Source: Bacillus gaemokensis (GTDB taxonomy: Bacteria > Bacillota > Bacilli > Bacillales > Bacillaceae_G). From it: a stretch of DNA of 64,000 nucleotides. Both the position numbers and the translations under genes were made by a program. Below the pieces are notes generated by a model, which worked only from the letters and a program-made list of their open reading frames with translations, did not search any database and was not told the DNA's origin. The stretch lies in assembly GCF_001590835.1 (NCBI RefSeq), contig NZ_LTAQ01000045.1, positions 10,795-74,794 on the forward strand, read 5' to 3'. Positions 7,820 to 16,768 of the stretch are shown here, piece after piece (position 1 is the stretch's first letter; each line of letters starts with the position of its first letter).

Positions 7820-9739
7820 ATGAGTAATCTGCCGGCTTCTACAAAGCTAAAGATGAACAAAGATACCTTTTTCCTCCCCGATTCAAACGGGGGTGTCTAT
7901 TTTAGAAATAACTCTAGTTCATTTCGGATGCAAGGGGATGGTATCTACCAATGGATTGAAAAATTAATGCCTATGTTTAATGGAGATCACACTTTAGAAG
8001 AATTAACAACTGGACTCCCCCTCCCTTATCAAAATAGAGTATTTGAAATTGGAGACATTTTGTACCAAAATGGCTTTGTTCGAGATATAAGTCAAGATTC
8101 TCCGCACCAATTAGAAGATATCTTACTAGATAGATATGCATCACAAATCGAATTTTTAGAAGCTTCCTCTCACTCGGGTGCTCTGCAATTTCAAATGTAC
8201 AGAGAAGCTAAAGTCTTAGCAATTGGATCTGGAGCCATTTTCACTTCATTAGTTTCTTCTTTACTTGAATCTGGTTTACCCGAGTTTCACTATCTGATTA
8301 CCGACTCTGCAGGAACAAATCACGAACGGCTGAACGAACTTGTACAAAAAGCCCACGCTACCGATCCAAATGTACTTGTTCAAGAAATAGATACAACTAT
8401 AGATTGTTCTTTACAGGAAATATTTCAGCCTTTTGATTGGATTCTATATGTATCTCAAAATGGTAATATTGAAAAATTAAGAGCTATACATGCAATTTGT
8501 AGAGAAGAAAAGAAAAACTTCCTCCCTGCCATATGCTTGCAACAAATAGGTTTAGCTGGTCCCGTAGTTACTTCAGATGCTGAGGAATGCTGGGAATCGG
8601 CATGGCGCCGCATACATGAGACCACTCTTCAACACGATCAAGCACTAGAGCCCTTCTCTCCAATGGCTGGAGCTATGTTAGCAAACATTATTGTTTTTGA
8701 ATTATTTAAAAATATTACAGGCGCCTCAAATAGAGAAAAAAACAAACAATTTTTTTTACTAAATCCGAAAACACTAGAAGGCAATTGGCATACTTTCATT
8801 AAACATCCGCTTATAGCCACCAAAAATTTCACAATAGAACTGATACAAGACATTGGTAACACTCTCAAACGACATTCAAATCAAAACCAATCAAATGAAC
8901 TATTTTACTTTTTCGATCAACTAACCTCAAATTCATCTGGAATTTTTCATACTTGGGAGGAACAAGATCTAAAGCAATTGCCTTTATCTCAGTGCCGTAT
9001 TCAAGTTGTAAATCCATTATCAGATGGTCCCGCTGAACTTCTCCCGGTCATAACTTGCGGAGGCTTAACTCATGACGAAGCGCGCCGCGAAGCTGGTTTA
9101 ATCGGTATTGAAACCTATGTCACACAAATCGCTAATTTCCTTATTCCTGAACAAAATGAATATATGGGAATCGGGGCTGGAGAAACAATGTTAGAGAGCG
9201 TACATCGGGCGATCAAAAATCATTTAACAAACTCATTTCACAAAAGACAATTAAATAAAACAGAAGAAATTACAGAACTACAATTAACAGAAATTCACGA
9301 CAAACACTGCCGGTTCTATTTACATGCACTCTCCACAATACAGGAAACACCTAAAATCGGAATTGGAGAAGACGTACTAGGCTTTCCTGTTGTCTGGGTT
9401 GGTGTGCACAATCAGTGGTATGGTAGTACTGATATAAATGTAACATTAGCTCTAAGAAACTCATTACAAAACGCACTACTTCATGTACAAAATCAAAAAG
9501 CACCCCATAACTCTTATGTATTATGGGATTCATCTGTTCATTTACAAGAAACTCAATCATTTCGAACTGACATACAAGCAGAAGAAGCAACTCCGCAATT
9601 AGAGACCTTACAATCTGTCTTACAACATTTAAAAGAAAATAACCTTCATCCCTACGTCTTTGATTTAGCAATTGAACCCTTTTTAAAAGAAGGATTAGGC
9701 AACGTACTCGGTGTGTTAATTGAAGAGGAGGTAGACTGA
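7820..9739 (+). CDS. ThiF-like thiazole bacteriocin maturation protein
   Basis: The 639-residue protein matches the family described as putative thiazole-containing bacteriocin maturation protein (ocin_ThiF_like, TIGR03693), found in a three-gene operon of B. anthracis and relatives. The N-terminal half resembles ThiF/E1-like proteins (KVLAIGSGAIFTSLVSSLLESGL, about residues 130-155, like a degenerate nucleotide-binding loop). The C-terminal half includes the HDEARREAGLIGIE segment seen in SagD/YcaO-neighbouring proteins. AAGGAGG lies six bases before ATG 7820. Its stop overlaps the next start (TGATG at 9737-9741), implying translational coupling to the YcaO protein. Likely role: help present the precursor to the cyclodehydratase. 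Confidence 0.85.
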   Translation: MSNLPASTKLKMNKDTFFLPDSNGGVYFRNNSSSFRMQGDGIYQWIEKLMPMFNGDHTLEELTTGLPLPYQNRVFEIGDILYQNGFVRDISQDSPHQLEDILLDRYASQIEFLEASSHSGALQFQMYREAKVLAIGSGAIFTSLVSSLLESGLPEFHYLITDSAGTNHERLNELVQKAHATDPNVLVQEIDTTIDCSLQEIFQPFDWILYVSQNGNIEKLRAIHAICREEKKNFLPAICLQQIGLAGPVVTSDAEECWESAWRRIHETTLQHDQALEPFSPMAGAMLANIIVFELFKNITGASNREKNKQFFLLNPKTLEGNWHTFIKHPLIATKNFTIELIQDIGNTLKRHSNQNQSNELFYFFDQLTSNSSGIFHTWEEQDLKQLPLSQCRIQVVNPLSDGPAELLPVITCGGLTHDEARREAGLIGIETYVTQIANFLIPEQNEYMGIGAGETMLESVHRAIKNHLTNSFHKRQLNKTEEITELQLTEIHDKHCRFYLHALSTIQETPKIGIGEDVLGFPVVWVGVHNQWYGSTDINVTLALRNSLQNALLHVQNQKAPHNSYVLWDSSVHLQETQSFRTDIQAEEATPQLETLQSVLQHLKENNLHPYVFDLAIEPFLKEGLGNVLGVLIEEEVD

Positions 9740-11688
9740 TGGATCGTAAAATATTGATCGTAGGGGATGGCATACTCGCAGACTATGTAAATCAACAATT
9801 GTCTGTTCACTATCCAATCATTCATCAAAATACTCTTGAAGAAAACCTTCCTGAAAATATTCGTATCGCTCTCGTATTACACGATGGCTCTTCTCCCTCT
9901 ATACATCATAGAGCAGAACAAGTATTTCGATCCTCTAACATTCCATGGCTTCGGGGCTTTACTTCATTCGGCGAGGGTATTATTGGCCCTTACGTTCAAC
10001 CAGATAAAGTAGGATGTTCTCAATGTGCCGACGCACGGCGTTTTATAGCCGGTTTTGACCAAAAAGAAATGTGGGAATTACAACGAAGACATTCTTTAAA
10101 AACTGATGAGGTCATAAAGCGAGATATTTGCGCAACACAAACTGGTTTGTTACAAATGTCTCAGATTATTCACGCTGAAACAGAAAAAATAGTAACAGGA
10201 GGTCACACCTCTTTACAAGAAGAACTCATTTTACTTAACTTGCAAACATTTCAATGTTCACGGCATTCATTTCTTCCTGATCCTCTATGTCCAATATGTA
10301 GCACATTACCTGATGACACTGCAGCTGCTGCTTGTATTTCACTACAGCCAAGCTTGAAAACAAGCGATGCAAGTTATCGATGTCGTTCTATCAAAGATTT
10401 TAATACTTTTTTAACTAAAGATTATTTCGATTATCGAACTGGACTTTTAAATGGAAAAATGCAGCACCCCTTATTACCATTTGCTGATGTCATTGTAAAT
10501 ATGCCTTTACTTTTAGGTAATGAAGGCGTTGCGGGTCGAACACACTCATTCACAATTAGCGAATCAACAGCTATTTTAGAAGGATTAGAGCGATACTGCG
10601 GAATTGCCCCTCGTGGCAAAAAGACGAATGTTCATGGAAGCTATCGAGAGTTAGAAGATACAGCCCTTAATCCCCTCACAATTGGTGTACATACGGATGA
10701 ACATTATACCCAAACAGATTTCCCATTCAATCCATTTCACCCTGATTCCCCACAAGACTGGGTATGGGGGTATTCTTTATTACAAGATCGGCCACTTTTA
10801 GTACCAGAATCACTCGCTTATTATAGCTTAGGACACCGAGATGCTTTTGTTTATGAAACTTCAAATGGCTGCGCGATCGGAGGTAGTTTAGAAGAAGCCA
10901 TTTTCCATGGTATTTTAGAAATAGTCGAACGCGATGCCTTCTTGCTAACTTGGTATGCACAATTACCACTTCCCCGCCTTGATCTAGCTTCTGCACATGA
11001 TACCGAATTACAATTGATGATTGAACGAATGCGTACCATTACAGGCTATGATTTACATGTTTTTAATGCAACGATGGAGCATGGCATTCCGAGTATATGG
11101 GCAATTGCCAAAAATACAAAACCAGATGGGCTGAATCTCATCTGTGCAGGCGGGGCTCATATGGAACCACTGCGTGCTGTTAAAAATGCCATTCATGAAT
11201 TAGCAGGCATGCTGCTTACAATGGATGAAAAATTTGATACAAACAGACAAAAATACGAACAATGCTTACATGATCCATATCTTGTCACACAAATGGATGA
11301 TCATTGTATGCTTTATGGTTTACCTGAGGCTGAAGACCGTCTTCATTTTTTATTACATGATAATCGGCCCATACAAACATTTGAAGAAATGAATCATCTT
11401 AAATCTATTAATATAGATTTAACTGTAGATCTTCAACATCTTTTAGATAGATTACATCGCTTAGGTCTTGAAGTAATAGTCATTGATCAAACTGCTCCTA
11501 TCATAGAGCGTAACGGATTATATTGTGTAAAAGTATTAATCCCTGGCATGCTGCCAATGACATTCGGTCATCACTTTACTCGTGTAAAAGGATTGCAACG
11601 AGCACTTACTGTACCAATGAAACTTGGCTATACAAATGAACCACTGACGTTTGAACAGCTTAATCCACATCCGCATCCGTTTCCATAA
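9739..11688 (+). CDS. fused leader-binding / YcaO cyclodehydratase (TOMM)
   Basis: This 649-residue protein combines a SagC-like leader-peptide-binding part with a YcaO (SagD-like) domain, the ATP-dependent enzyme that turns Cys/Ser/Thr of the core peptide into azolines. A Zn-binding pair is visible: CSQCADARR near residue 94 and CPICSTLPDD near 184. The YcaO part runs from about 215 to the end, with GRTHSFTISESTAILEGLERYCG, NGCAIGGSLEEAIFHGILEIVERDAF (nucleotide/Mg-binding acidic residues) and the Pro-rich tail NPHPHPFP, a conserved end important in azoline-forming YcaO proteins. It is coupled to the upstream ThiF-like gene by a one-base overlap and followed after 23 bases by the dehydrogenase gene. 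Confidence 0.9.
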   Translation: MDRKILIVGDGILADYVNQQLSVHYPIIHQNTLEENLPENIRIALVLHDGSSPSIHHRAEQVFRSSNIPWLRGFTSFGEGIIGPYVQPDKVGCSQCADARRFIAGFDQKEMWELQRRHSLKTDEVIKRDICATQTGLLQMSQIIHAETEKIVTGGHTSLQEELILLNLQTFQCSRHSFLPDPLCPICSTLPDDTAAAACISLQPSLKTSDASYRCRSIKDFNTFLTKDYFDYRTGLLNGKMQHPLLPFADVIVNMPLLLGNEGVAGRTHSFTISESTAILEGLERYCGIAPRGKKTNVHGSYRELEDTALNPLTIGVHTDEHYTQTDFPFNPFHPDSPQDWVWGYSLLQDRPLLVPESLAYYSLGHRDAFVYETSNGCAIGGSLEEAIFHGILEIVERDAFLLTWYAQLPLPRLDLASAHDTELQLMIERMRTITGYDLHVFNATMEHGIPSIWAIAKNTKPDGLNLICAGGAHMEPLRAVKNAIHELAGMLLTMDEKFDTNRQKYEQCLHDPYLVTQMDDHCMLYGLPEAEDRLHFLLHDNRPIQTFEEMNHLKSINIDLTVDLQHLLDRLHRLGLEVIVIDQTAPIIERNGLYCVKVLIPGMLPMTFGHHFTRVKGLQRALTVPMKLGYTNEPLTFEQLNPHPHPFP

Positions 11689-11711
11689 GCCATGATAAGG
11701 AGGCAAGATTG

Positions 11712-13280
11712 ATGCAACTAGAAACATTTTTACACCATTTACAGTTTTCTATCGATGAAATTATGAACCAAAATACAGAAGTTAGCTGGGACGATGCACC
11801 GCTTCCCTATAAATTATATCGTGATCTACCTATCATTCCTCTTTCTCTAGAGGTCCCCTTAACACTACGAGATCAAAATCTGTCTACTGAACCAACTTTA
11901 GAAACAGTCGGGCATTTTCTTTGGTATACATTCGGCCTAACTCAATTTTGTCAGCCTACCTTCAATTTAGAAGAGCAAAAAACAACAAATATATGCAGGA
12001 GATTTATTCCATCAGGAGGGGCTTTATATCCAAACGAATTATATTTATATTTAAAAATCAACAATTATCCACATGGAATATATCATTACGATGTAGCACA
12101 TCATCGACTCATATTACTACGTGAAGGAGATTTTGATACTTATCTCTCTCAAGCACTTGGAAATCGATGCAACCTATCCGCTTGTTTCGGGACTGTTTTC
12201 GTATCAACAATGTTCTGGAAAAACTTCTTTAAATATAATAATTTTTCTTATCGTCTCCAAGGTCTAGATACTGGTGTTCTCATTGGTCAACTACTAGAAG
12301 TCTCTAAACAATTTGGTTATACATCTGGTGTATACTTTCAATTTCTTGATAGGGCCATCAATCATTTACTTGGACTATCTGAACAAGAAGAAAGCGTGTA
12401 TGCAGTTATTCCGTTATCTAGCCATCTTGCAAACGAATGGTTTCACCATGAGAATACATCTGGAGCAACCTTCACATCTCATGAACTATTACAGGATCTC
12501 CCGCTCTTGCAACACGAACACTTTATTCGTTCAAAGAACATTACCGAGTACCCTATGATAACAAAAATGAATACAGCATCTATGTTAGAATCGACAGAAT
12601 CATTTCGCACTATGTCTGAAGAAGCTGACATAGTGCATAGCAAACAAACTTTAGCACTCCCTCAGGTGAAACAATTGTCATACGATTTCGCGGCCGTTTG
12701 TCAAAAACGTCATTCACCTGATATAGATTTTGTCTTAAGAAAAATAAGAAGTACACAACTAGCTACTTTACTTCAAGAAGCAAGTCTTTCTTTTCCCTAT
12801 CAAAATGATTTAGATGGAAAACAACTGAAAATGAAATCACGCGTTTCGCTGTATGGCTGCTTTTATAACATAGACGGTATACCAAATGGTGCCTATTCCT
12901 ATAACAATAGTACACATACATTAGAACAGATTCAATTAGGTGACCTCCGCTATCCACTATACTCAGGCATGACAATGGATAATGTGAACCTCTTCCAAGT
13001 ACCGCTCTGTCTACACGTAATAGGTAACAAAGATTATTTCAAACACAAATTGGGATATAGAGGCTATCGCATTCAACAAATGGAAGCCGGGATACTTGTG
13101 CAGAAGCTCGTTATAGCTGCCTCTGCCATGGATATGGGGGGGCATCCTCTCTTAGGGTTTGATGCAAACCTATGTGACAAACTATATGAAATCGATACAA
13201 CAAGAAAAACAACGCTCATTCAAATCCCTGTTGGCCCTTATCGCCCTCGCACCTGGCTAAAAGGATATTTGCATAGTTAA
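11712..13280 (+). CDS. SagB-type FMN dehydrogenase (TOMM), two nitroreductase-like halves
   Basis: SagB-type dehydrogenases oxidise azolines to azoles. The 522-residue protein contains two related nitroreductase-like halves. The first has PSGGALYPNELYLYL (about residue 99) and YRLQGLDTGVLIGQLLEVSKQFG. The second has YRGYRIQQMEAGILVQKLVIAA and DMGGHPLLGFDANL near the C-terminus. ATG 11712 is preferred over the TTG one codon earlier: AAGGAGG (11697-11703) then lies eight bases upstream. It is the last gene of the maturation operon and is followed by a terminator. No dedicated transporter, protease or immunity gene is visible in the locus, so these functions must be elsewhere or absent. Confidence 0.88.
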   Translation: MQLETFLHHLQFSIDEIMNQNTEVSWDDAPLPYKLYRDLPIIPLSLEVPLTLRDQNLSTEPTLETVGHFLWYTFGLTQFCQPTFNLEEQKTTNICRRFIPSGGALYPNELYLYLKINNYPHGIYHYDVAHHRLILLREGDFDTYLSQALGNRCNLSACFGTVFVSTMFWKNFFKYNNFSYRLQGLDTGVLIGQLLEVSKQFGYTSGVYFQFLDRAINHLLGLSEQEESVYAVIPLSSHLANEWFHHENTSGATFTSHELLQDLPLLQHEHFIRSKNITEYPMITKMNTASMLESTESFRTMSEEADIVHSKQTLALPQVKQLSYDFAAVCQKRHSPDIDFVLRKIRSTQLATLLQEASLSFPYQNDLDGKQLKMKSRVSLYGCFYNIDGIPNGAYSYNNSTHTLEQIQLGDLRYPLYSGMTMDNVNLFQVPLCLHVIGNKDYFKHKLGYRGYRIQQMEAGILVQKLVIAASAMDMGGHPLLGFDANLCDKLYEIDTTRKTTLIQIPVGPYRPRTWLKGYLHS

Positions 13281-13331
13281 AAATCTGCCCTATGCTCCGT
13301 ACATCGTTACTGGCAAAGGGCGGATTTTTTT
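13281..13331 (+). terminator. terminator of the TOMM operon
   Basis: AAATCTGCCCT pairs with AGGGCGGATTTTTTT (one T:G pair) across a 28-base loop, directly after the dehydrogenase stop. Confidence 0.6.
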
Positions 13332-13400
13332 AAAGGGATTTGAATTATCCAAAACGAATATACAAATTTAGGGATTTCATATATAAAAGGAGGGATAAGG

Positions 13401-13565
13401 TTGAGCGTATTACAAAAATTAATTGAACAGGCTAAAAATCCTAGAGGTTCTATTGATTCTTCCATGCTTTATATTATGAATACTGTACATACAAGATTAA
13501 CAAATTGGGCTCTGCAAATATTAAAAAGCAGACCTTCCAAGGCCTGCTTTTCACTACTAAATTAA
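13401..13565 (+). pseudogene. N-terminal stub of a class I methyltransferase
   Basis: Beginning at TTG 13401, seven bases after AAAGGAGGG, a 54-codon frame reads LSVLQKLIEQAKNPRG and then SMLYIMNTVHTRLTNWALQIL. This is the conserved start of a B. cereus group SAM-dependent methyltransferase of about 200 residues, whose SAM-binding motifs should follow but are missing. The frame instead runs into the hairpin at 13524-13551 and the 3' end of the next gene. It reads as a deletion remnant with an intact translation start, so a short useless peptide may still be made. Confidence 0.6.
13524..13551 (-). terminator. terminator of the 13967-13557 gene
   Basis: AAAAGCAGACCTT-CC-AAGGCCTGCTTTT forms a near-perfect stem just past the stop of the leftward gene and inside the methyltransferase stub. 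Confidence 0.75.
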
Positions 13566-13967
13566 TTTAAAGATACTCTTAATTTGTCTTGCGAATAACC
13601 AGTTTTTCGTGCCACAGTTATCATTTAAACTGTCCAACATAATGGAATTTCCATTAGAGAACTTCAACTGTAATGTTGTATTTTTATCATTTGTTTTTAG
13701 ACTTATATCTGTAATGTCTTCATACTTTAATTTTTCAACTTGAATATACTCTTCTTGCGACTGTCCCATGACAACATGGTCTTGAAAGAAGAAAAATACT
13801 TCCACTTTCTTACCAAAACAAAACACATTTTTCGTATAAATTAATGTCGCATTATCAAGTCCAACACATAATTCTTTCATTTCTTGAACAACTTGTCCAA
13901 AATCTTCTTCGTGTCTTGCGTTTGAATCAGCAATCCACTCTTCTATTGTTTTCATATTTATTGCCAT
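13557..13967 (-). CDS. hypothetical protein, possible PH-like fold
   Basis: This 136-residue soluble protein is not one I recognise with confidence. The N-terminal third is helical and acidic (MKTIEEWIADSNARHEEDFG). The rest alternates short strands (VEVFFFFQDHVVMGQ, YEDITDISLKT, TTLQLKFSNGNSIMLDSL), which resembles a small PH-like or YvbH-type beta domain. It could belong to one of the Bacillus-only DUF families such as DUF3908; that is a guess. GGGGGAGCAAC precedes the ATG at 13967. The gene stands alone, with its own terminator on the left. Confidence 0.6.
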   Translation of the reverse strand: MAINMKTIEEWIADSNARHEEDFGQVVQEMKELCVGLDNATLIYTKNVFCFGKKVEVFFFFQDHVVMGQSQEEYIQVEKLKYEDITDISLKTNDKNTTLQLKFSNGNSIMLDSLNDNCGTKNWLFARQIKSIFKLI

Positions 13968-14127
13968 GTTGCTCCCCCTGCTTCATTCATTACTTTGTTT
14001 ATAATGTACAATCCTACTTCTTATGTATGAAAAAATAAATACTATATGAAAATATAATCTATAAGTACTATATTTTTCAAGGCTAAATATTATACCATAT
14101 ATTTTTCGCACGATCTGTTTTTACATC

Positions 14128-14160
14128 ATGAAAAAAATAGTACTCCTTAAAGAAGTACTA
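14128..14160 (-). terminator. terminator of the CoA-disulfide reductase gene
   Basis: On the - strand AATAGTACTTC-TTTAAG-GAGTACTATTTTTTTC overlaps the stop codon of the gene at 14158, giving a stem with a T run. Confidence 0.8.
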
Positions 14161-15492
14161 TTCCGCTCGCCTTGCCGCTTGTTGAATGGGATCCCAAACG
14201 CTATTATATGGCGGTGCATAACTTAAATCCACATCTTCTAAATCATGAATACTCATTTTATGAAAAAGTGCCATTGCAATGACATCAATTCGTTTGTCCA
14301 CGCCTTCTTCCCCAATAACTTGTCCGCCTAATAATTGTTTTGTATCAGAACGATACAGTAATTTAACATAGAGCGGCGTTGCCTCTGGATAATAGCCAGC
14401 CACACTTGTTGAATCTACCTTCACTGTTTTATATGGTACTTTTAATCCATTCGCCTCTTTTTCATTTAATCCCGTTCTTGCTAATGTAAGCCCCATAAAT
14501 TTAATAATACCCGTACCGAGAGTTCCTTTAAATGCTCTTCGCTTATCTACCATATTGAGTCCAGCCAGTCGCCCTTGTTTATTCGCAGTAGTGCCGAGCG
14601 GGATATGATCTTGTATTGCTTTTATCACATGATAGTGTGTTGCACAATCTCCAGCTGCATACACATCTTCCACATTTGTTTGCATGTACGCATTTACCTC
14701 TATGGCTCCTTTTTTATTGGTACGCACATTTGTCCCGGTAAGAAACTCTGTATTTGGCTGCACACCAACTGAAACTAAAACGAGATCCGTTTCATATGTT
14801 CCCTTGTCTGTTTCAATCCATTCGACTTTTTCATTGCCTTTAAAAGCTTTTACATTTTCGCTTGTTACAATCTCAATATTGTGCTTTTCAGCTTCTTCAT
14901 GTATGTAATTTGCCATATCAGCATCATAAATTGTACCAATATGCTCATTTCGTTCAATCATTCGCACCTTTTTCCCAAGCTCGACAAATGTTTCGGCCAT
15001 CTCAAGACCAATTGCTCCACCACCAATAATCGTCACTTGCTCGACATGGTTCGTTTTCAATGTCTCTAATATTTCATGCGCATGTGGAATTGTTTTCAAA
15101 AGATGAATCCCTCGTAAATTTGATCCTTCCCAATCCGGCATAACTGGTCTAACTCCTGTCGCAATTAATAAGCGATCGTATTTATATTGAAATGTATCGT
15201 TCGTATTTATATGTATCCCATGTACAATTTTGTTTTCAGTATCAATCCGCGTCACTTCATGATGTACTTTTGCATCAATTCCATATTTATCGCGGAACGT
15301 CTTAACATCTCGTGCAATGAGCTTTTCCGTTGAAGAAATTACACCGCTAATCACATAAGGAAGACCACACTGTGCGTATGAGTATATTTCTCCCTTTTCT
15401 AATGTAACAACTTTCGCATTCTTATCATTTCTAACAATCTGCATCGCTGCACTCATACCAGCTGCATCTCCGCCAATAATTACATAGTTCAC
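14158..15492 (-). CDS. cdr: CoA-disulfide reductase / FAD-dependent NAD(P)H oxidoreductase
   Basis: The 444-residue flavoprotein belongs to the single-cysteine pyridine nucleotide-disulfide oxidoreductases. The FAD-binding start is [15 protein letters not shown]. The redox residue Cys42 lies in [10 protein letters not shown], not a CxxxxC pair, which is diagnostic of CoA-disulfide reductase and NADH oxidase. The NAD(P)H motif is [15 protein letters not shown], and the second FAD motif is [11 protein letters not shown]. The C-terminal dimerisation region with two tyrosines (Tyr near 367 and Tyr in [12 protein letters not shown]) completes the CoADR signature known from B. anthracis and S. aureus. 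It keeps CoA, a major thiol alongside bacillithiol in these bacteria, reduced. Monocistronic, leftward. Confidence 0.9.
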   Translation of the reverse strand: MNYVIIGGDAAGMSAAMQIVRNDKNAKVVTLEKGEIYSYAQCGLPYVISGVISSTEKLIARDVKTFRDKYGIDAKVHHEVTRIDTENKIVHGIHINTNDTFQYKYDRLLIATGVRPVMPDWEGSNLRGIHLLKTIPHAHEILETLKTNHVEQVTIIGGGAIGLEMAETFVELGKKVRMIERNEHIGTIYDADMANYIHEEAEKHNIEIVTSENVKAFKGNEKVEWIETDKGTYETDLVLVSVGVQPNTEFLTGTNVRTNKKGAIEVNAYMQTNVEDVYAAGDCATHYHVIKAIQDHIPLGTTANKQGRLAGLNMVDKRRAFKGTLGTGIIKFMGLTLARTGLNEKEANGLKVPYKTVKVDSTSVAGYYPEATPLYVKLLYRSDTKQLLGGQVIGEEGVDKRIDVIAMALFHKMSIHDLEDVDLSYAPPYNSVWDPIQQAARRAE

Positions 15493-15611
15493 TCTACCAC
15501 TCCTTTGTTACTTCTCTATTGTTTACATTCTCCAAAAGCTACACAAATAAATCTTTTTTCTTTATGAGTTTCTTATACACAAGATACATTCTTCCCTCTT
15601 TTTTCACAAAC

Positions 15612-15650
15612 AAAAAGGTACATCGGTCTAATCCATGATGCACCTTCTTT
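15612..15650 (-). terminator. terminator downstream of the zinc-ribbon genes
   Basis: On the - strand AAGGTGCATC pairs with GATGTACCTTTTTGTTTG across a 12-base loop, about 20 bases beyond the end of the zinc-ribbon fragment at 15671. Confidence 0.6.
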
Positions 15651-15670
15651 GAAAAAGCTCTCACATATAG

Positions 15671-15760
15671 CTATTCTTTCGACTTTATAAAAGTTTCTCG
15701 TTTATTTACTATCTGCTGATTTTCTTCTTTTCTCGCCCCACACTTTGTACAAACATTCAT
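15671..15760 (-). pseudogene. 29-residue zinc-ribbon fragment
   Basis: From ATG 15760 the frame reads MNVCTKCGARKEENQQIVNK and ends at TAG 15671. It has the first CxxC knuckle of a zinc ribbon, but the second knuckle appears mutated (VNKR where CNKC would be expected). AAAGG lies eleven bases upstream. It lies just below a gene encoding an intact zinc-ribbon membrane protein (15792-16571). I read it as decayed remains of a second zinc-ribbon gene; a real micropeptide is less likely. Confidence 0.4.
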
Positions 15761-15791
15761 CTATTTAGCTACCTTTTCATTAGAAGTTTGC

Positions 15792-16571
15792 TCAACCTCT
15801 AGCTAAGGTATCAAATATTGTTTTGATATAAGACCAAAGTACAATCCAACTTACAATTGAAATGCAAATATTTGCGATAATAAGTGTATAAACTGGATCT
15901 AATCCACCTCGATCTAACTTTGATATTGAAACAATTGTACAAATAGTCATCCACGTCACAGCAAAACCTAAAAATATTGGCGCTAGAAAACTTAACAAAA
16001 AGCTAAATAGCAGCGCAATAATGAGTATAGCGACAACTGGTGTTGAAACTGTTCCCCATACTCCTAATGCTTCTAAAAAGGAAAAAGATGATTTCATCAA
16101 CTTACCACTTACAAAGACAATAAATCCAATAAAGAGAAATAAAATTAATAAAAAGAAAAAGACCTTAACTGATTCTCCAAAAAAAGAGGGTGTTTCTTCA
16201 GGTACAAATCCAGTACGACTTATCATACTCGTTGCAATCGATGCGGCCCCGCTCATTATTCGGTAAAAAACACAAGCTAAAAAAAAGCAAATGAGAACAA
16301 GACTTGTAATCCCATTTCTTACCTCGATATGTCCACTTTTCATAATTGCCGACGGAGATTTTAATGCATTCTTACAAAACTGAAAGTAGCCACTTGCAAA
16401 TTGTTTGGCCTGCTCTACCGTTTCATTCAAACGACTCGCCTGAACTGATGATGATGATTGAGACAATTGCTGTTCATCTTGTTCTACAACTGGCTCCGCT
16501 ATCTGATGCCCACAATTACCACAAAATTTCGCTTCATCTGTATTCTCCACGTTGCACTTTGGACATGTCAT
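15792..16571 (-). CDS. zinc-ribbon, YIP1-like integral membrane protein
   Basis: Start ATG 16571 is chosen because AAGGGGATG precedes it and the protein then opens with a zinc ribbon, CPKC (3-6) and CGNC (17-20). That leaves 259 residues. After a Gln/Ser-rich linker and an amphipathic segment come five to six hydrophobic helices from about residue 95 to the end, including GFIVFVSGKLMKSSFSFLEAL, which recalls the Yip1/DUF1282 membrane family. Its role is unknown; such proteins are often called zinc-ribbon domain proteins in Bacillus. It is divergent from the M50-like gene at 16754. Confidence 0.75.
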   Translation of the reverse strand: MTCPKCNVENTDEAKFCGNCGHQIAEPVVEQDEQQLSQSSSSVQASRLNETVEQAKQFASGYFQFCKNALKSPSAIMKSGHIEVRNGITSLVLICFFLACVFYRIMSGAASIATSMISRTGFVPEETPSFFGESVKVFFFLLILFLFIGFIVFVSGKLMKSSFSFLEALGVWGTVSTPVVAILIIALLFSFLLSFLAPIFLGFAVTWMTICTIVSISKLDRGGLDPVYTLIIANICISIVSWIVLWSYIKTIFDTLARG

Positions 16572-16768
16572 TCTCTCATCCCCTTTAGCATGTATCTTGT
16601 AGGCTATTACAGATTCAATATATGTACGAGGAGGCAAAACATGACTCCAAGAGAGGGATCATATATTTCTTATCTTTCCAATAACTAAATTTTTATTCAC
16701 CGTTGACAAAATGCTATTATATAGAGAACACTTTATTTTATTACAACAAATAGATGGGACGAAAAATT

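Noticed and set aside
9351-9773. 140-codon - strand frame in the TOMM operon
   Set aside because: Opposes the ThiF-like gene and crosses into the next gene, with no ribosome-binding site; a possible immunity gene was considered but nothing supports it.
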